Positions 1-7,805 of a DNA stretch of 22,134 nt are shown here, one piece after another. How positions within the stretch are numbered: position 1 is the stretch's first letter; each line of letters begins with the position of its first letter. The notes under the pieces were generated by a model that ran no database searches, was not told the DNA's origin, and was given only the letters and a program-made list of their open reading frames with translations. The stretch is from Pseudomonadota bacterium (GTDB lineage Bacteria; Pseudomonadota; Alphaproteobacteria; Acetobacterales; Acetobacteraceae): assembly GCA_021841985.1 (NCBI GenBank), contig JAKCCP010000219.1, positions 1-22,134 of the forward strand. Reading direction: 5' to 3'. Made by a program: the position numbers and the translations under genes.

Positions 1-1
1 C

Positions 2-157
2 GCCGGCGCGCCGGACCGCGTCGCCCGGCTCGCCGCCGGCGTCCCGCTGGGGCGCGCCGGCAGCGCCGCCGAGGTGGCGGACGCGGTCGCGTTCCTGCTC
101 TCCGACCGGGCGGCCTATATCACCGGCGCCATTCTGCCGGTCTCGGGCGGGCGCTGA
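2..157 (+). CDS. SDR family oxidoreductase, C-terminal fragment (FabG-like)
   Basis: This is the 3' end of a gene that begins before the window; about 51 residues are visible. The tail carries the usual C-terminal pattern of classical short-chain dehydrogenases: a PLGRAG segment, an acidic helix with [11 protein letters not shown], then Y-I-T-G-x-x-L-P-V-S-G-G just before the stop. That pattern is typical of FabG-like 3-oxoacyl-ACP reductases and many related NAD(P)H-dependent alcohol/ketone oxidoreductases, and the substrate cannot be told from the tail. The TGA stop (155-157) lies in the same reading frame as the following prfC gene and only one codon before its likely start, so the two genes are almost certainly co-transcribed. 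Confidence 0.85.
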   Translation, partial: AGAPDRVARLAAGVPLGRAGSAAEVADAVAFLLSDRAAYITGAILPVSGGR

Positions 158-160
158 CCC

Positions 161-1708
161 CTGAGCGAGAACGCAGCGACGGGCGACACCGCTCTCGCGC
201 GTGAGGTTGCGCGTCGGCGGAGCTTTGCCATCATCTCCCACCCCGACGCCGGCAAGACCACGCTCACCGAGCAATTGCTCCAGGTCGGCGGCGCGATTCA
301 GCTCGCCGGCCAGGTGCGCGCCAAGGGCGAGCGCCGCCGCACGCGCTCGGACTGGATGGCGATCGAGCGGGCGCGCGGCATTTCCGTCGTCACCTCGGTG
401 ATGACCTTCGAGCATGACGGCGTCGTGTTCAACCTGCTCGACACCCCCGGGCACGAGGATTTTTCGGAAGATACCTACCGCACCCTGACCGCCGTCGATT
501 GCGCGGTGATGGTGATCGATGCCGCCAAGGGGATCGAGGCGCGCACCCGCAAATTATTCGAGATCTGCCGCCTGCGCGACATCCCGATCATCACCTTCAT
601 CAACAAGATGGACCGCGAGAGTCTTGATCCGTTCGCGCTGTTGCAGGAGATCGCCGACAGCCTCGCGCTCGATACCGCGCCGCTCACCTGGCCGGTCGGG
701 CGCGCGAGCGGGTTTGTCGGGGCGATCCCGCTCGCCGACGAGGCGTTTCATCTCGATCTGCCGGCAGCGGATCCGCGCCGCATGGCGCTCGCGGAAGAGA
801 TCGAATTGGCGCGGGCGGCGTTGCCGTCGTTTTCGCTCGCGGATTTTCGCGCCGGGCATTTGACGCCGGTGCTGTTCGGCGCCGCCCTCAAGGGGATCGG
901 GGTTGACGATCTGCTCGCCACTCTCGCCCAGTATGGCCCGCCGCCGCGGGCGCAGGCGGCGACGGAGCGCGTGGTTTCGGCGACCGAGCCGGCGCTGACC
1001 GCGCTGGTTTTCAAGATCCAGGCCAATATGGACCCCAATCACCGTGACCGCATCGCGTTCGCCCGCATCTGCTCGGGGCGTTTGACACGCGGGATGCGGC
1101 TGCGCCAGGTGCGCACCGGCCGCACCATCCCGCTCACCGCGCCGCAATTCTTCTTCGCGCGCGAACGGGCGCTCGCCGAGGAGGCCTATGCCGGCGATGT
1201 CGTCGGCATTCCCAATCATGGGGGCTTGCGCATCGGCGACACCCTCACCGAAGGCGAGACGCTGCGTTTCATGGGCGTGCCCGCTTTCGCCCCGGAAATT
1301 CTACGGCGGGTGCGGCTCGATGACGCGATGAAGGCGAAGAAGCTGCGTCAGGCGCTGCCCGAACTCGCCGAGGAGGGGGTGGTGCAGGTCTTCCGCCCGC
1401 TCGATGGCTCGCCGCCGCTGGTCGGCGTCGTCGGCGCGTTGCAGCTCGATGTCCTGCAAGCGCGGCTCGCCGCCGAATATGGTGTCGCCATCGGCTTCGA
1501 CCCTTCCCCCTTCGCGCTCGCGCGCTGGCTCGGCGGCCCGCCGGCCGCGCTTGCCGCGTTCATCGCCCGCGAGAAGAGCGCCATCGCCGAGGATATCGAT
1601 GGCGACCCGGTATTCCTCGCCACCTCGGCCTTCATGCTCCGCCGCACCGCCGAGCACGCGCCTGATCTCGTGTTCCGTGACCTCAAGGATAGCGAGCGCC
1701 AGCCCTGA
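161..1708 (+). CDS. prfC: Peptide chain release factor 3 (RF3), apparent CTG start
   Basis: RF3 is a translational GTPase that recycles RF1/RF2 from the ribosome after termination. Visible motifs are the P-loop HPDAGKTT (about residues 27-34 from the CTG), the RF3-typical SDWM-x-IE-x-x-RGISV segment, DTPGHEDFSEDTYRTLTAVD (G3, about 94) and NKMD (about 148), followed by the RF3 domain II/III region. Predicted length is 515 residues, close to the 529 of E. coli RF3. There is no in-frame ATG, GTG or TTG between the upstream TGA and the P-loop. The TTG at 275 would remove the P-loop. The CTG at 161 gives an N-terminus beginning MSEN and is the only in-frame NTG that keeps it. A GGGCGGG stretch about 10 nt upstream is a weak ribosome-binding candidate. 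Identity is certain; the start is inferred. Confidence 0.93.
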   Translation: MSENAATGDTALAREVARRRSFAIISHPDAGKTTLTEQLLQVGGAIQLAGQVRAKGERRRTRSDWMAIERARGISVVTSVMTFEHDGVVFNLLDTPGHEDFSEDTYRTLTAVDCAVMVIDAAKGIEARTRKLFEICRLRDIPIITFINKMDRESLDPFALLQEIADSLALDTAPLTWPVGRASGFVGAIPLADEAFHLDLPAADPRRMALAEEIELARAALPSFSLADFRAGHLTPVLFGAALKGIGVDDLLATLAQYGPPPRAQAATERVVSATEPALTALVFKIQANMDPNHRDRIAFARICSGRLTRGMRLRQVRTGRTIPLTAPQFFFARERALAEEAYAGDVVGIPNHGGLRIGDTLTEGETLRFMGVPAFAPEILRRVRLDDAMKAKKLRQALPELAEEGVVQVFRPLDGSPPLVGVVGALQLDVLQARLAAEYGVAIGFDPSPFALARWLGGPPAALAAFIAREKSAIAEDIDGDPVFLATSAFMLRRTAEHAPDLVFRDLKDSERQP

Positions 1709-1770
1709 ACGCCGGCACTGCCCAGGGGACAAAAGTTTTTTGGTTCTTTTTTTCAAAAAAGAACAATTTC
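1709..1770 (+). repeat. Dispersed GC-box + AT-hairpin repeat, copy A (likely terminator)
   Basis: It begins directly after the prfC stop with AACGCCGGCACTGCCC, then GGGGACAAAAG, then an AT hairpin. The hairpin arms are GTTCTTTTTT (1743-1752) and AAAAAAGAAC (1755-1764) with a 2-nt loop. It sits between the convergent 3' ends of prfC and rppH, so a bidirectional terminator role is likely. Related copies occur at 9979-10038, 10030-10100 and 18093-18161. Confidence 0.75.
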
Positions 1771-1786
1771 CCCCATTTTATGCCTT

Positions 1787-2290
1787 TCACCCCGCCCCCG
1801 TCGCGTGACGCGCGAAGGCTTGGGCGAGCGTCGCGTAAATCTCCCGCTTGAACGGCACCGCGATTACGGGAAGTTCGGCGAGCGTCGCCCAGCGCCAGGC
1901 GTCGAACTCCGCCGGGAGATGGGCATCGAGCCGGATATCCTCGTCCTCGCCGAGGAAGCGGAGCGCGAACCAGCGCTGTCTCTGCCCACGATAGCGCCCG
2001 CCGAGCGCCCGGCCGATCAGCTCCGCCGGCAGATCATAGGTCAGCCATTGCGGGTATTCGTCGATGATCTCGGCGTGAGCGGTGCCGATCTCCTCGGCGA
2101 GTTCGCGCCGCACCGCATCGCGCGGCGTCTCCTCGGGATCGATCCCGCCTTGCGGCATTTGCCAGGCCCGCGCGAGATGGAGCGGCTGGCGGGCATCGGC
2201 GCGGCGCGCGATCAGCACCTGGCCGGCGCGGTTGAACAGCATCGCGCCGACATTGGGGCGATAGGGCAGAGGGTCGGCGTCACTCGCCAT
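1787..2290 (-). CDS. rppH: RNA pyrophosphohydrolase (Nudix)
   Basis: This 167-residue Nudix hydrolase is predicted to remove pyrophosphate from 5'-triphosphate mRNA ends, which starts RNase E-dependent decay, and in some bacteria it also acts on diadenosine polyphosphates. The N-terminus YRPNVGAMLFN and the segment AWQMPQGGIDPEE are characteristic of RppH/NudH (IalA-type in alphaproteobacteria). The Nudix box is complete: GGIDPEETPRDAVRRELAEE followed by IGT, with the RE-x-x-EE-x-G core. Length matches the family (E. coli 176). Its start lies inside the 3' end of the upstream DUF610 gene (11-nt overlap, 2280-2290), pointing to translational coupling as the last gene of the gpmI operon. The 3' end faces prfC across copy A of the dispersed repeat. 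Confidence 0.93.
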   Translation of the reverse strand: MASDADPLPYRPNVGAMLFNRAGQVLIARRADARQPLHLARAWQMPQGGIDPEETPRDAVRRELAEEIGTAHAEIIDEYPQWLTYDLPAELIGRALGGRYRGQRQRWFALRFLGEDEDIRLDAHLPAEFDAWRWATLAELPVIAVPFKREIYATLAQAFARHATGAG

Positions 2291-3359
2291 GGTTCGGCGT
2301 CTCCGGTTTTGCCGCGGCTGGCGGCACGACGATCAGCGCGCTCGCCGGCACGAGGGCGAGGCCGTGGGTGGCGAGCGTTCCCGCCCAGGCGGCGATGCGC
2401 GCGACCGTCACCGGGCGCGGCAGATCGGCGAGGCCGAGCGCGCTGCCATGGGCCAGGGCCCGTTCGGCGAGCTGGTCGAGGGCGGCGCTGATGGCCGCTT
2501 CGCTCGGCGAAGAATCGACGATGAGATCGATCGCCCGGCCAGGGATATCGGCCGGCGCCGGCGCGCCCGGTCGCGGGTCGATATAGAACAGGCCGCGCCG
2601 GGCGAGATCACGCTGCAACAGGCTGAAATTGACGCTTTGGGCGGCGAAACGCTCACCGTGCAGTCCGTCCAGCGCCCCTGTCGTCCCGGCATACCCGGTG
2701 ATGCGGGAGAGCGCCCACTCCAGCCGCCGCGCATTCTCCGCCGCGGGCGCGCCGGTGAGCAGGGTCTCCGGGCCGGCATCGTTGAGCGGATAATTCTGCG
2801 GCTCGAGCGGGAGCGAGAGCAGGATCTCATGCCCCCGCGCCCGGGCGGCGGCGAGCAGCGGCGTGGGATCGGCGGCATAGGGCGAGAACGCCAGCGTCAC
2901 CGCGGCCGGCAGATCGTCGATCGCGGCGGTGCTCTCGGCGGCGGAGAGGCCGATGCCGCTGAGAATGAGGCCGATGCGCGGGCGGCGATCGTTGGGATCG
3001 GTGCCGCCGGCGTAGAGGATGCGTGGCGCCTGCCCGTCCGGCCCGATCCGGGGGAGGAGGGCGCCGGGATAATCCGGTGCCGATTCCGCAAGCGTGGCAT
3101 CGGGCGCGGCGATCGCGACGCCCGGCACGCGCGCGCGCGCGGAGCTGGCCGTTGTCGCGGCGGCGTTGTCGCTCTCTCCCGCCGCCCCCGCGGCGAGGTG
3201 GGCGGCCGCGCTCGGGGCGGAGGTGGGCAGGGGCGGCGCGCCGAGGAGGGCAAGCACGACGAAAGTCAGGCCCACCGCGCCGAGCACCACCGCCCAGAAG
3301 ACGGCGAGCGCCAGAGCGGGCCAGGAGAGCCGCGCCGGCGCTGGATCGCTGTCCGCCAT
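2280..3359 (-). CDS. Divergent polysaccharide deacetylase family protein (DUF610/YibQ-like)
   Basis: Predicted 359-residue membrane-anchored periplasmic protein. An N-terminal transmembrane segment (about residues 13-40) is followed by an Ala/Pro-rich linker and then the domain: RPRIGLILSGIGLS, LPAAVTLAFSPYA, ARGHEILLSLPLEPQNYPLND, then RRGLFYIDPRPG. These blocks mark the YibQ/DUF610 family of degenerate NodB-fold proteins. The position that reads I-D-D-x-G in other members reads L-S-G-I-G here, so the acidic metal-binding pair seems lost and catalysis is doubtful. The ATG at 3359 was chosen because it puts the membrane segment at the N-terminus and leaves 20 nt after the ctpA stop; starting further upstream would overlap ctpA. 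Position between ctpA and rppH fits a role alongside EnvC-type division factors, but the function is unproven. Confidence 0.85.
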   Translation of the reverse strand: MADSDPAPARLSWPALALAVFWAVVLGAVGLTFVVLALLGAPPLPTSAPSAAAHLAAGAAGESDNAAATTASSARARVPGVAIAAPDATLAESAPDYPGALLPRIGPDGQAPRILYAGGTDPNDRRPRIGLILSGIGLSAAESTAAIDDLPAAVTLAFSPYAADPTPLLAAARARGHEILLSLPLEPQNYPLNDAGPETLLTGAPAAENARRLEWALSRITGYAGTTGALDGLHGERFAAQSVNFSLLQRDLARRGLFYIDPRPGAPAPADIPGRAIDLIVDSSPSEAAISAALDQLAERALAHGSALGLADLPRPVTVARIAAWAGTLATHGLALVPASALIVVPPAAAKPETPNHGE

Positions 3360-3379
3360 CACCGCCAGCGGGCGTCTCG

Positions 3380-4765
3380 TCAGTTGGAGGAGGCGCGCTT
3401 CGTCGCCGCCATCGCGTTGATCAATTTCAGCCCTTGCTGGAGCTGAAAATCGGTGTCCGTCTTGGCGGGATCGAAGGTGGGCCAATTCGCCGGCGGGCGG
3501 GACGGGATCTCCTTGGCGGTCACGGGCAGATCATTGCGCGCCGGCGGCGGCTGCGCCGTGCCGCCGCTATTGGTGATGGTGTGGTTGAGATCGGCTTCGC
3601 GCTCAGGCAGCAGCGCCGAGTTGGTCTCGCGGGTCTCATGCACCTCGACATCGGGGGTGATGCCGAGCCCCTGGATGGAACGGCCGGAGGGGGTGTAATA
3701 GCGCGCCGTGGTGAGGCGGATGGCGCCGTTATTGCCGGGCAGCGGGATGACCGTCTGCACCGAGCCCTTGCCGAAGCTGCGGGTGCCGAGCAGCACCGCG
3801 CGGCGGTCGTCCTGCAAGGCGCCGGAGACGATCTCGCTCGCCGAGGCGGAGCCGTTATTGATCAGGACGACGAGCGGCAGGCCGCCGGTGAGATCGCCGC
3901 CGGACTTGGCATCCCAACGCTGGCTGTCATCGGGATGGCGGGCGCGGGTGGAAACGATCTCGCCGTGATTGAGAAAATCATTGGATACCGCGACCGCCTG
4001 GTCGAGCAGCCCGCCGGGATTGTTGCGGAGATCAAGGATGAAGCCCTTGATATGCCCGTTCGCCTGCGCTTGCAATTTCTGCACCGCCTGGCGGATGCCG
4101 CTGTCGCTTTGCTCGGTGAATTGCGAAAGCCGGATATAGCCGATATCGCCCTCGAGCGACGAGCGCACCACCTGGATATGGATGATCTCGCGCTTCATCG
4201 AGACCTCGATCGGCTTTTCGACGCCCTCGCGCTTGATCGTCAGGGTGATCTTGCTGTTCGGCGTGCCGCGCATCTTGTCGACGGCGTCGTTCAGGCTGAG
4301 CCCCTGGACGCTTTTGCCGTCGAGCGAGAGGATGAGATCCCCGGCCTTGATGCCGGCGCGCGCCGCCGGGGTGTCGTCGATCGGACTGATCACCTTGATG
4401 AAGCCGTTGTCCTGCGTCACCTCGAGGCCGAGGCCGCCGAATTCGCCGCGGGTCTGCACCTGCATGTCCTGGAACGCCTTGGCGTTCATGTAGCTGCTAT
4501 GCGGATCGAGCCCGGTGAGCATGCCGTTGATCGAATTCTCGACCAGTTCACGATCGCCCACCGGCTCGACGTAATCGGCGCGGACGCGCTCGAAAACGTC
4601 GCCGAACAGGCTGAGCAGGCGGTAGGTGTCGGCGTTGTCGGCGTTGTCGGCGAAAGCGGTGGCGATGCCGATATGGTGCGAAAGCCGCGCCATTTCCGGC
4701 GAAACAGCGATGCCGGCCAGGAACGCGGCGCCGAGCAACAGACCGTTGCGTAGCTTCATCCTCAT
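3380..4765 (-). CDS. ctpA: S41 family C-terminal processing peptidase
   Basis: Periplasmic serine protease that cleaves substrates near their C-termini. The 461-residue reading starts with a signal or anchor segment (about residues 7-22). An N-terminal domain with YVEPV...LDPHSSYM follows, then a PDZ domain (about 108-182, GEFGGLGLEV...KAGDLILSLDG) and the S41 core. Catalytic Ser is about S308 in NNGSASASEI and the Lys about K333 in SFGKGSVQ, with the expected 25-residue spacing. A Pro-rich tail of about 90 residues follows. Two in-frame ATGs, 4765 and 4759, are both possible: AGAGG lies 3 nt before the first and 9 nt before the second, so 4759 has the better spacing. It lies between envC and the DUF610 gene in the operon. 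S41 proteases of this type help regulate peptidoglycan hydrolases in other Gram-negatives. Confidence 0.93.
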   Translation of the reverse strand: MRMKLRNGLLLGAAFLAGIAVSPEMARLSHHIGIATAFADNADNADTYRLLSLFGDVFERVRADYVEPVGDRELVENSINGMLTGLDPHSSYMNAKAFQDMQVQTRGEFGGLGLEVTQDNGFIKVISPIDDTPAARAGIKAGDLILSLDGKSVQGLSLNDAVDKMRGTPNSKITLTIKREGVEKPIEVSMKREIIHIQVVRSSLEGDIGYIRLSQFTEQSDSGIRQAVQKLQAQANGHIKGFILDLRNNPGGLLDQAVAVSNDFLNHGEIVSTRARHPDDSQRWDAKSGGDLTGGLPLVVLINNGSASASEIVSGALQDDRRAVLLGTRSFGKGSVQTVIPLPGNNGAIRLTTARYYTPSGRSIQGLGITPDVEVHETRETNSALLPEREADLNHTITNSGGTAQPPPARNDLPVTAKEIPSRPPANWPTFDPAKTDTDFQLQQGLKLINAMAATKRASSN

Positions 4766-4849
4766 GATCCTCTTGCGCCTGTGCGCTTGTCGCGAATGAC
4801 CCCAGAGAGGCAAGCCGCTAAGCCTGCCCAATAATTCCGCCCCCTGCAA

Positions 4850-6121
4850 CTACCCCCCGTGCGACCCGCCATCGGTGTGAAGCCAGGGAGCGGGATCGAC
4901 GGCCTCGCCATGATGGCGCAATTCCACATACAGCAAATGCGGCGGCCCGTCATCGTGCGCCATTTCCCCGACCGGATCGCCGGGATGCAGCGCCTGTCCC
5001 ACTTCCAGGGTCAGGCGCGCAAGCCCCGCGAGGACGAAATCATAGCCCCGGCCGCAATCGACGATCACGATCACGCCATAACTGCGAAATGGTCCCGCGA
5101 ACACCGCCCGTCCGGCGCAAGGCGAGACGACACGGGCGGCGGGGGGCGGCTGAAAGGACATGCCCTGCGCCGGGCCGGCTTCGCCTTGCGCGCCGAAATG
5201 GCCGATGACGGCCCCGGCGACCGGGGCGATGAGGGCGCGGCGCGGCGGCCCTGGTCCGGGGCCGCTCGGGGTGGCGAGCAGGGCCGCCTGTTCGCGTGCG
5301 GCGCGTGACGCGGCGGCATCGGCGTGGCGCCGGGTGAGCGCCTCGGCGGCGGCGCGGGCGCGTTTTCTGGCCGCGTCGCGGTCGGCGGCGAGGCGGGCGA
5401 GGGCGGAGCGGAGATCGGCGGCGTGGGCGGCGTCGGCGGCGGCCTCACGGGCGGCGGCGCCGGCGGCGTCGGCTTCGGCGCGCGCGGTCTCCTGCGCCGC
5501 GCCGATCCGTTGATCGAGGGTCGCGGCCAGCGCCGTCTGCGCCGCCACATCCGAAGCCAGCCGGCTCCGCGCCGCCTCGGTCTCGGCGCCGAGGGCGGCA
5601 ACCGTCGCCGTCTCGCGCTGGAGCGACGCCGCCTCGGCGGCGATCTCGCGGGCGAGACCCCGCACCACCAGAACATCGCCGATCGCGGCCTCCGGCGCGG
5701 CTGGTGCTGCGAGCAGGGTTTCGGTGGGATAGAGCGAAAGCCGGACGGCGAGCGGCAGCAGACGCTGCAACGCCGCCGCCGTCGCCTGCCGCCGCGTCTC
5801 CGCCTCGGCGGCGCGGGCTTGCAGGGCGGCGAGGCGCTGCATCGCCGCCGCGCTCTCTTCCTCGGCGCTGCGCAGCCGCGAAGCCGCCGCCGCGCGCTCA
5901 CGCTCGAGCCGCGCCGCTTCCGCCGTGGCGGCAGCGGCGCGCGCGCGGGCATCCGCCGCCGCCGCGCGATGTTCGGTCTCGTTTTCCTGGGTGTCGCGGA
6001 GATCGGCGGCGACGCCGCTTTCCGGCGGCGGCGTTCCCGCCGCGGCGCCGGCCTCTTCCGCCGCGAGCGCCGGCGGCCAGAGGAGCGGCGCCAACGCCAG
6101 CAGCGCCCACCATTTTGGCAT
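4850..6121 (-). CDS. envC: EnvC-like murein hydrolase activator (coiled coil + degenerate LytM/M23 domain)
   Basis: Predicted 423-residue periplasmic protein. Signal peptide MPKWWALLALAPLLWPPALA is cleaved near AAE. Long Ala/Arg/Glu-rich coiled coils cover about residues 38-130 and 165-275. The C-terminal LytM domain (about 290-415) contains RSYGVIVIVDCGRGYDFVLAGL and ends with YVELRHHGEAVDPAPWL, the typical EnvC ending. Where active M23 peptidases carry the H-x-x-x-D zinc ligands this protein reads GMSFQPPPAARVV, so it is probably catalytically dead and acts as an activator of N-acetylmuramyl-L-alanine amidases during septum splitting. It starts 7 nt after the gpmI stop. The Ala/Arg-rich coiled coil gives long open frames on the opposite strand that I regard as artefacts. 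The symbol is assigned by family. Confidence 0.85.
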   Translation of the reverse strand: MPKWWALLALAPLLWPPALAAEEAGAAAGTPPPESGVAADLRDTQENETEHRAAAADARARAAAATAEAARLERERAAAASRLRSAEEESAAAMQRLAALQARAAEAETRRQATAAALQRLLPLAVRLSLYPTETLLAAPAAPEAAIGDVLVVRGLAREIAAEAASLQRETATVAALGAETEAARSRLASDVAAQTALAATLDQRIGAAQETARAEADAAGAAAREAAADAAHAADLRSALARLAADRDAARKRARAAAEALTRRHADAAASRAAREQAALLATPSGPGPGPPRRALIAPVAGAVIGHFGAQGEAGPAQGMSFQPPPAARVVSPCAGRAVFAGPFRSYGVIVIVDCGRGYDFVLAGLARLTLEVGQALHPGDPVGEMAHDDGPPHLLYVELRHHGEAVDPAPWLHTDGGSHGG

Positions 6122-6128
6122 CGCGCGC

Positions 6129-7655
6129 TTAGCCGAAGAGCGGCTTCCCGGTCATCTCGCGCGGCTGAGCGAGGCCGAGCAAGACGAGCAGGCTCGGCGC
6201 GAGATCGGCGAGGCGGCCGTCATGGAGCGTCCGGGGCAGCGTTTCGGGATGGGCGCCGAACAGCATCACCGGCACCGGGTTGGTGGTGTGGGCGGTATAG
6301 GGCGCGCCGGTTTCGGGATCGCGCATCAATTCGCAATTGCCGTGATCGGCGGTGACGATCATCGCCCCGCCGGCTTTCTCGATCGCCGCCATGATCGCGC
6401 CGAGGCCGCGATCGACCGCTTCCACGGCGCGGATCGCCGCCGGGAGACTGCCGGTATGGCCGACCATGTCGGGATTGGCGAAATTGAGCACGATCAGATC
6501 GTATTGGCCCGCGCCGATCGCGGCGACGGCTTTTTCCGTCACCTCCGGCGCCGACATTTCCGGCTGGAGATCATAGGTCGCGACCTTGGGCGAGGGCACC
6601 AGGATACGGTCCTCGCCGGGGAACGGGGTTTCCTCGCCGCCGTTGAAGAAATAGGTGACATGGGCGTATTTCTCGGTCTCGGCGATGCGCAACTGCTTGC
6701 GGCCGGCTTGCGCGACCACGCCGCCGAGGAGATTTTCCATCGAAAGCGGCGGAAACAGTGCCGCGAGATCGGAGGCCAGCGTGGTGCTGTATTGCGTCAT
6801 GCCGAGGCGGGCGGCGAACGCGATCCGGCGTGGGCGGGGGAAGCCGGAAAACGCCGCGCCCACTAGCGCGCCGAGGATCTCGCGCACGCGATCGGCGCGG
6901 AAATTGAAACAGAGCAGGCCATCGCCGTCCTGCATGCCGCGATAGCCGCCGATCACCGCCGGGACGATGAATTCGTCGGTGATGTGCTCGGCATAGGCGG
7001 CATCGATCGCCGAGGCGGCATCGGCGAAGGCCGGCCCCTCGGCCGCGGCGATGGCGAGATAGGCCTTGCGCACCCGCTCCCAGCGCTGATCGCGGTCCAT
7101 GGCGTAATAGCGGCCGGAGACGGTGGCGATTTTCGCGCCTTCCGGGAGGGCGGCGCGGAAGGCGGCGAGAATGCCGGCGGCGGATTGCGGCGGCATGTCG
7201 CGGCCATCGGTGATCGCGTGGACCATGACCGGAATATCGGCGCTGGTGAGCAGCCGGGCGAGGGCGAGGGCATGGCGGTCATGCGCATGCACGCCGCCGG
7301 GCGAGACGAGGCCGAGCAGATGGCAGGTGCCGCCCGAGGCCCGGAGCGCCGCGATGAGCGCGGTGAGGGCCGGATTGCCGGCCAGCGCGCCGTCGCGGAT
7401 CGCGGCGTCGATGCGCGGCAATTCCTGCATCACCACCCGCCCGGCGCCGATATTGAGATGCCCGACCTCGGAATTGCCCATCTGCCCCGCCGGCAGCCCG
7501 ACATCCTCGCCCGAGGCTTGGAGCAGCGCGTGCGGCGAGGTCGCCCAGAGACGGTCGAAATGCGGCGTCTGCCCGAGGCGGACGGCGTTGTCGGCGCTCG
7601 CCTCGCGCCAGCCCCACCCATCGAGAATGACCAGCATCACCGGCCGTGGCGGCAT
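6129..7655 (-). CDS. gpmI: 2,3-bisphosphoglycerate-independent phosphoglycerate mutase
   Basis: Interconverts 3- and 2-phosphoglycerate in glycolysis/gluconeogenesis using a Mn-dependent phosphoserine mechanism. Length is 508 residues, normal for the family (about 510). Visible landmarks are the metal-binding VILDGWGWRE at the N-terminus (D12), the phosphoserine motif QMGNSEVGHLNIGAGR (Ser62), HAITDGRD, GRYYAMDRD, the NFRADR segment, HVTYFFNGG, and TADHGNCELM near the end. The ATG at 7655 was chosen because family proteins begin 5-10 residues before LDGWG and because AGGAG (7665-7669, minus strand) lies 9 nt upstream. It is the first gene of the five-gene minus-strand operon. Its leader carries three 11-bp tandem repeats (7667-7699). 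Confidence 0.96.
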   Translation of the reverse strand: MPPRPVMLVILDGWGWREASADNAVRLGQTPHFDRLWATSPHALLQASGEDVGLPAGQMGNSEVGHLNIGAGRVVMQELPRIDAAIRDGALAGNPALTALIAALRASGGTCHLLGLVSPGGVHAHDRHALALARLLTSADIPVMVHAITDGRDMPPQSAAGILAAFRAALPEGAKIATVSGRYYAMDRDQRWERVRKAYLAIAAAEGPAFADAASAIDAAYAEHITDEFIVPAVIGGYRGMQDGDGLLCFNFRADRVREILGALVGAAFSGFPRPRRIAFAARLGMTQYSTTLASDLAALFPPLSMENLLGGVVAQAGRKQLRIAETEKYAHVTYFFNGGEETPFPGEDRILVPSPKVATYDLQPEMSAPEVTEKAVAAIGAGQYDLIVLNFANPDMVGHTGSLPAAIRAVEAVDRGLGAIMAAIEKAGGAMIVTADHGNCELMRDPETGAPYTAHTTNPVPVMLFGAHPETLPRTLHDGRLADLAPSLLVLLGLAQPREMTGKPLFG

Positions 7656-7666
7656 CGCTTTACGCT

Positions 7667-7699
7667 CCTGTTCCTGGCCTGTTCCTGGCCTGTCCCTGG
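7667..7699. repeat. Three tandem 11-bp repeats in the gpmI leader
   Basis: Units CCTGTTCCTGG (7667-7677), CCTGTTCCTGG (7678-7688) and CCTGTCCCTGG (7689-7699) follow each other without spacers. On the minus (gpmI) strand they read as repeated CCAGGAACAGG, ending at the AGGAG ribosome-binding site 9 nt from the gpmI ATG. Their role is unknown. Confidence 0.8.
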
Positions 7700-7805
7700 C
7701 GCGCGGATCACGCGCTGAGGGCAACCCCTGCCCACCGCGCCGGCGCCGCGCTAACATCCTCATCCCACACCCGAGATGGGTATATCATTTACGAGGAAAT
7801 GCGCC

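Noticed and set aside
3126..3142. Alternating CG run inside the DUF610 gene (possible Z-DNA)
   Set aside because: It is short and encodes Arg/Ala codons in the linker; nothing beyond base composition.
3360..3485. Upstream extension of the DUF610 gene to 3485
   Set aside because: It would overlap ctpA by about 100 nt and place the membrane anchor internally; the ATG at 3359 fits better.
2289..4753. Plus-strand open frames opposite the DUF610 and ctpA genes (385 and 576 codons)
   Set aside because: The minus-strand genes have clear family motifs; the plus frames are low-complexity Arg/Ala/Gly sequence.
4859..6866. Plus-strand and alternative minus-strand frames across the envC-like gene and gpmI
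   Set aside because: They are products of the Ala/Arg-rich coiled coil read in other frames; compositions are implausible.
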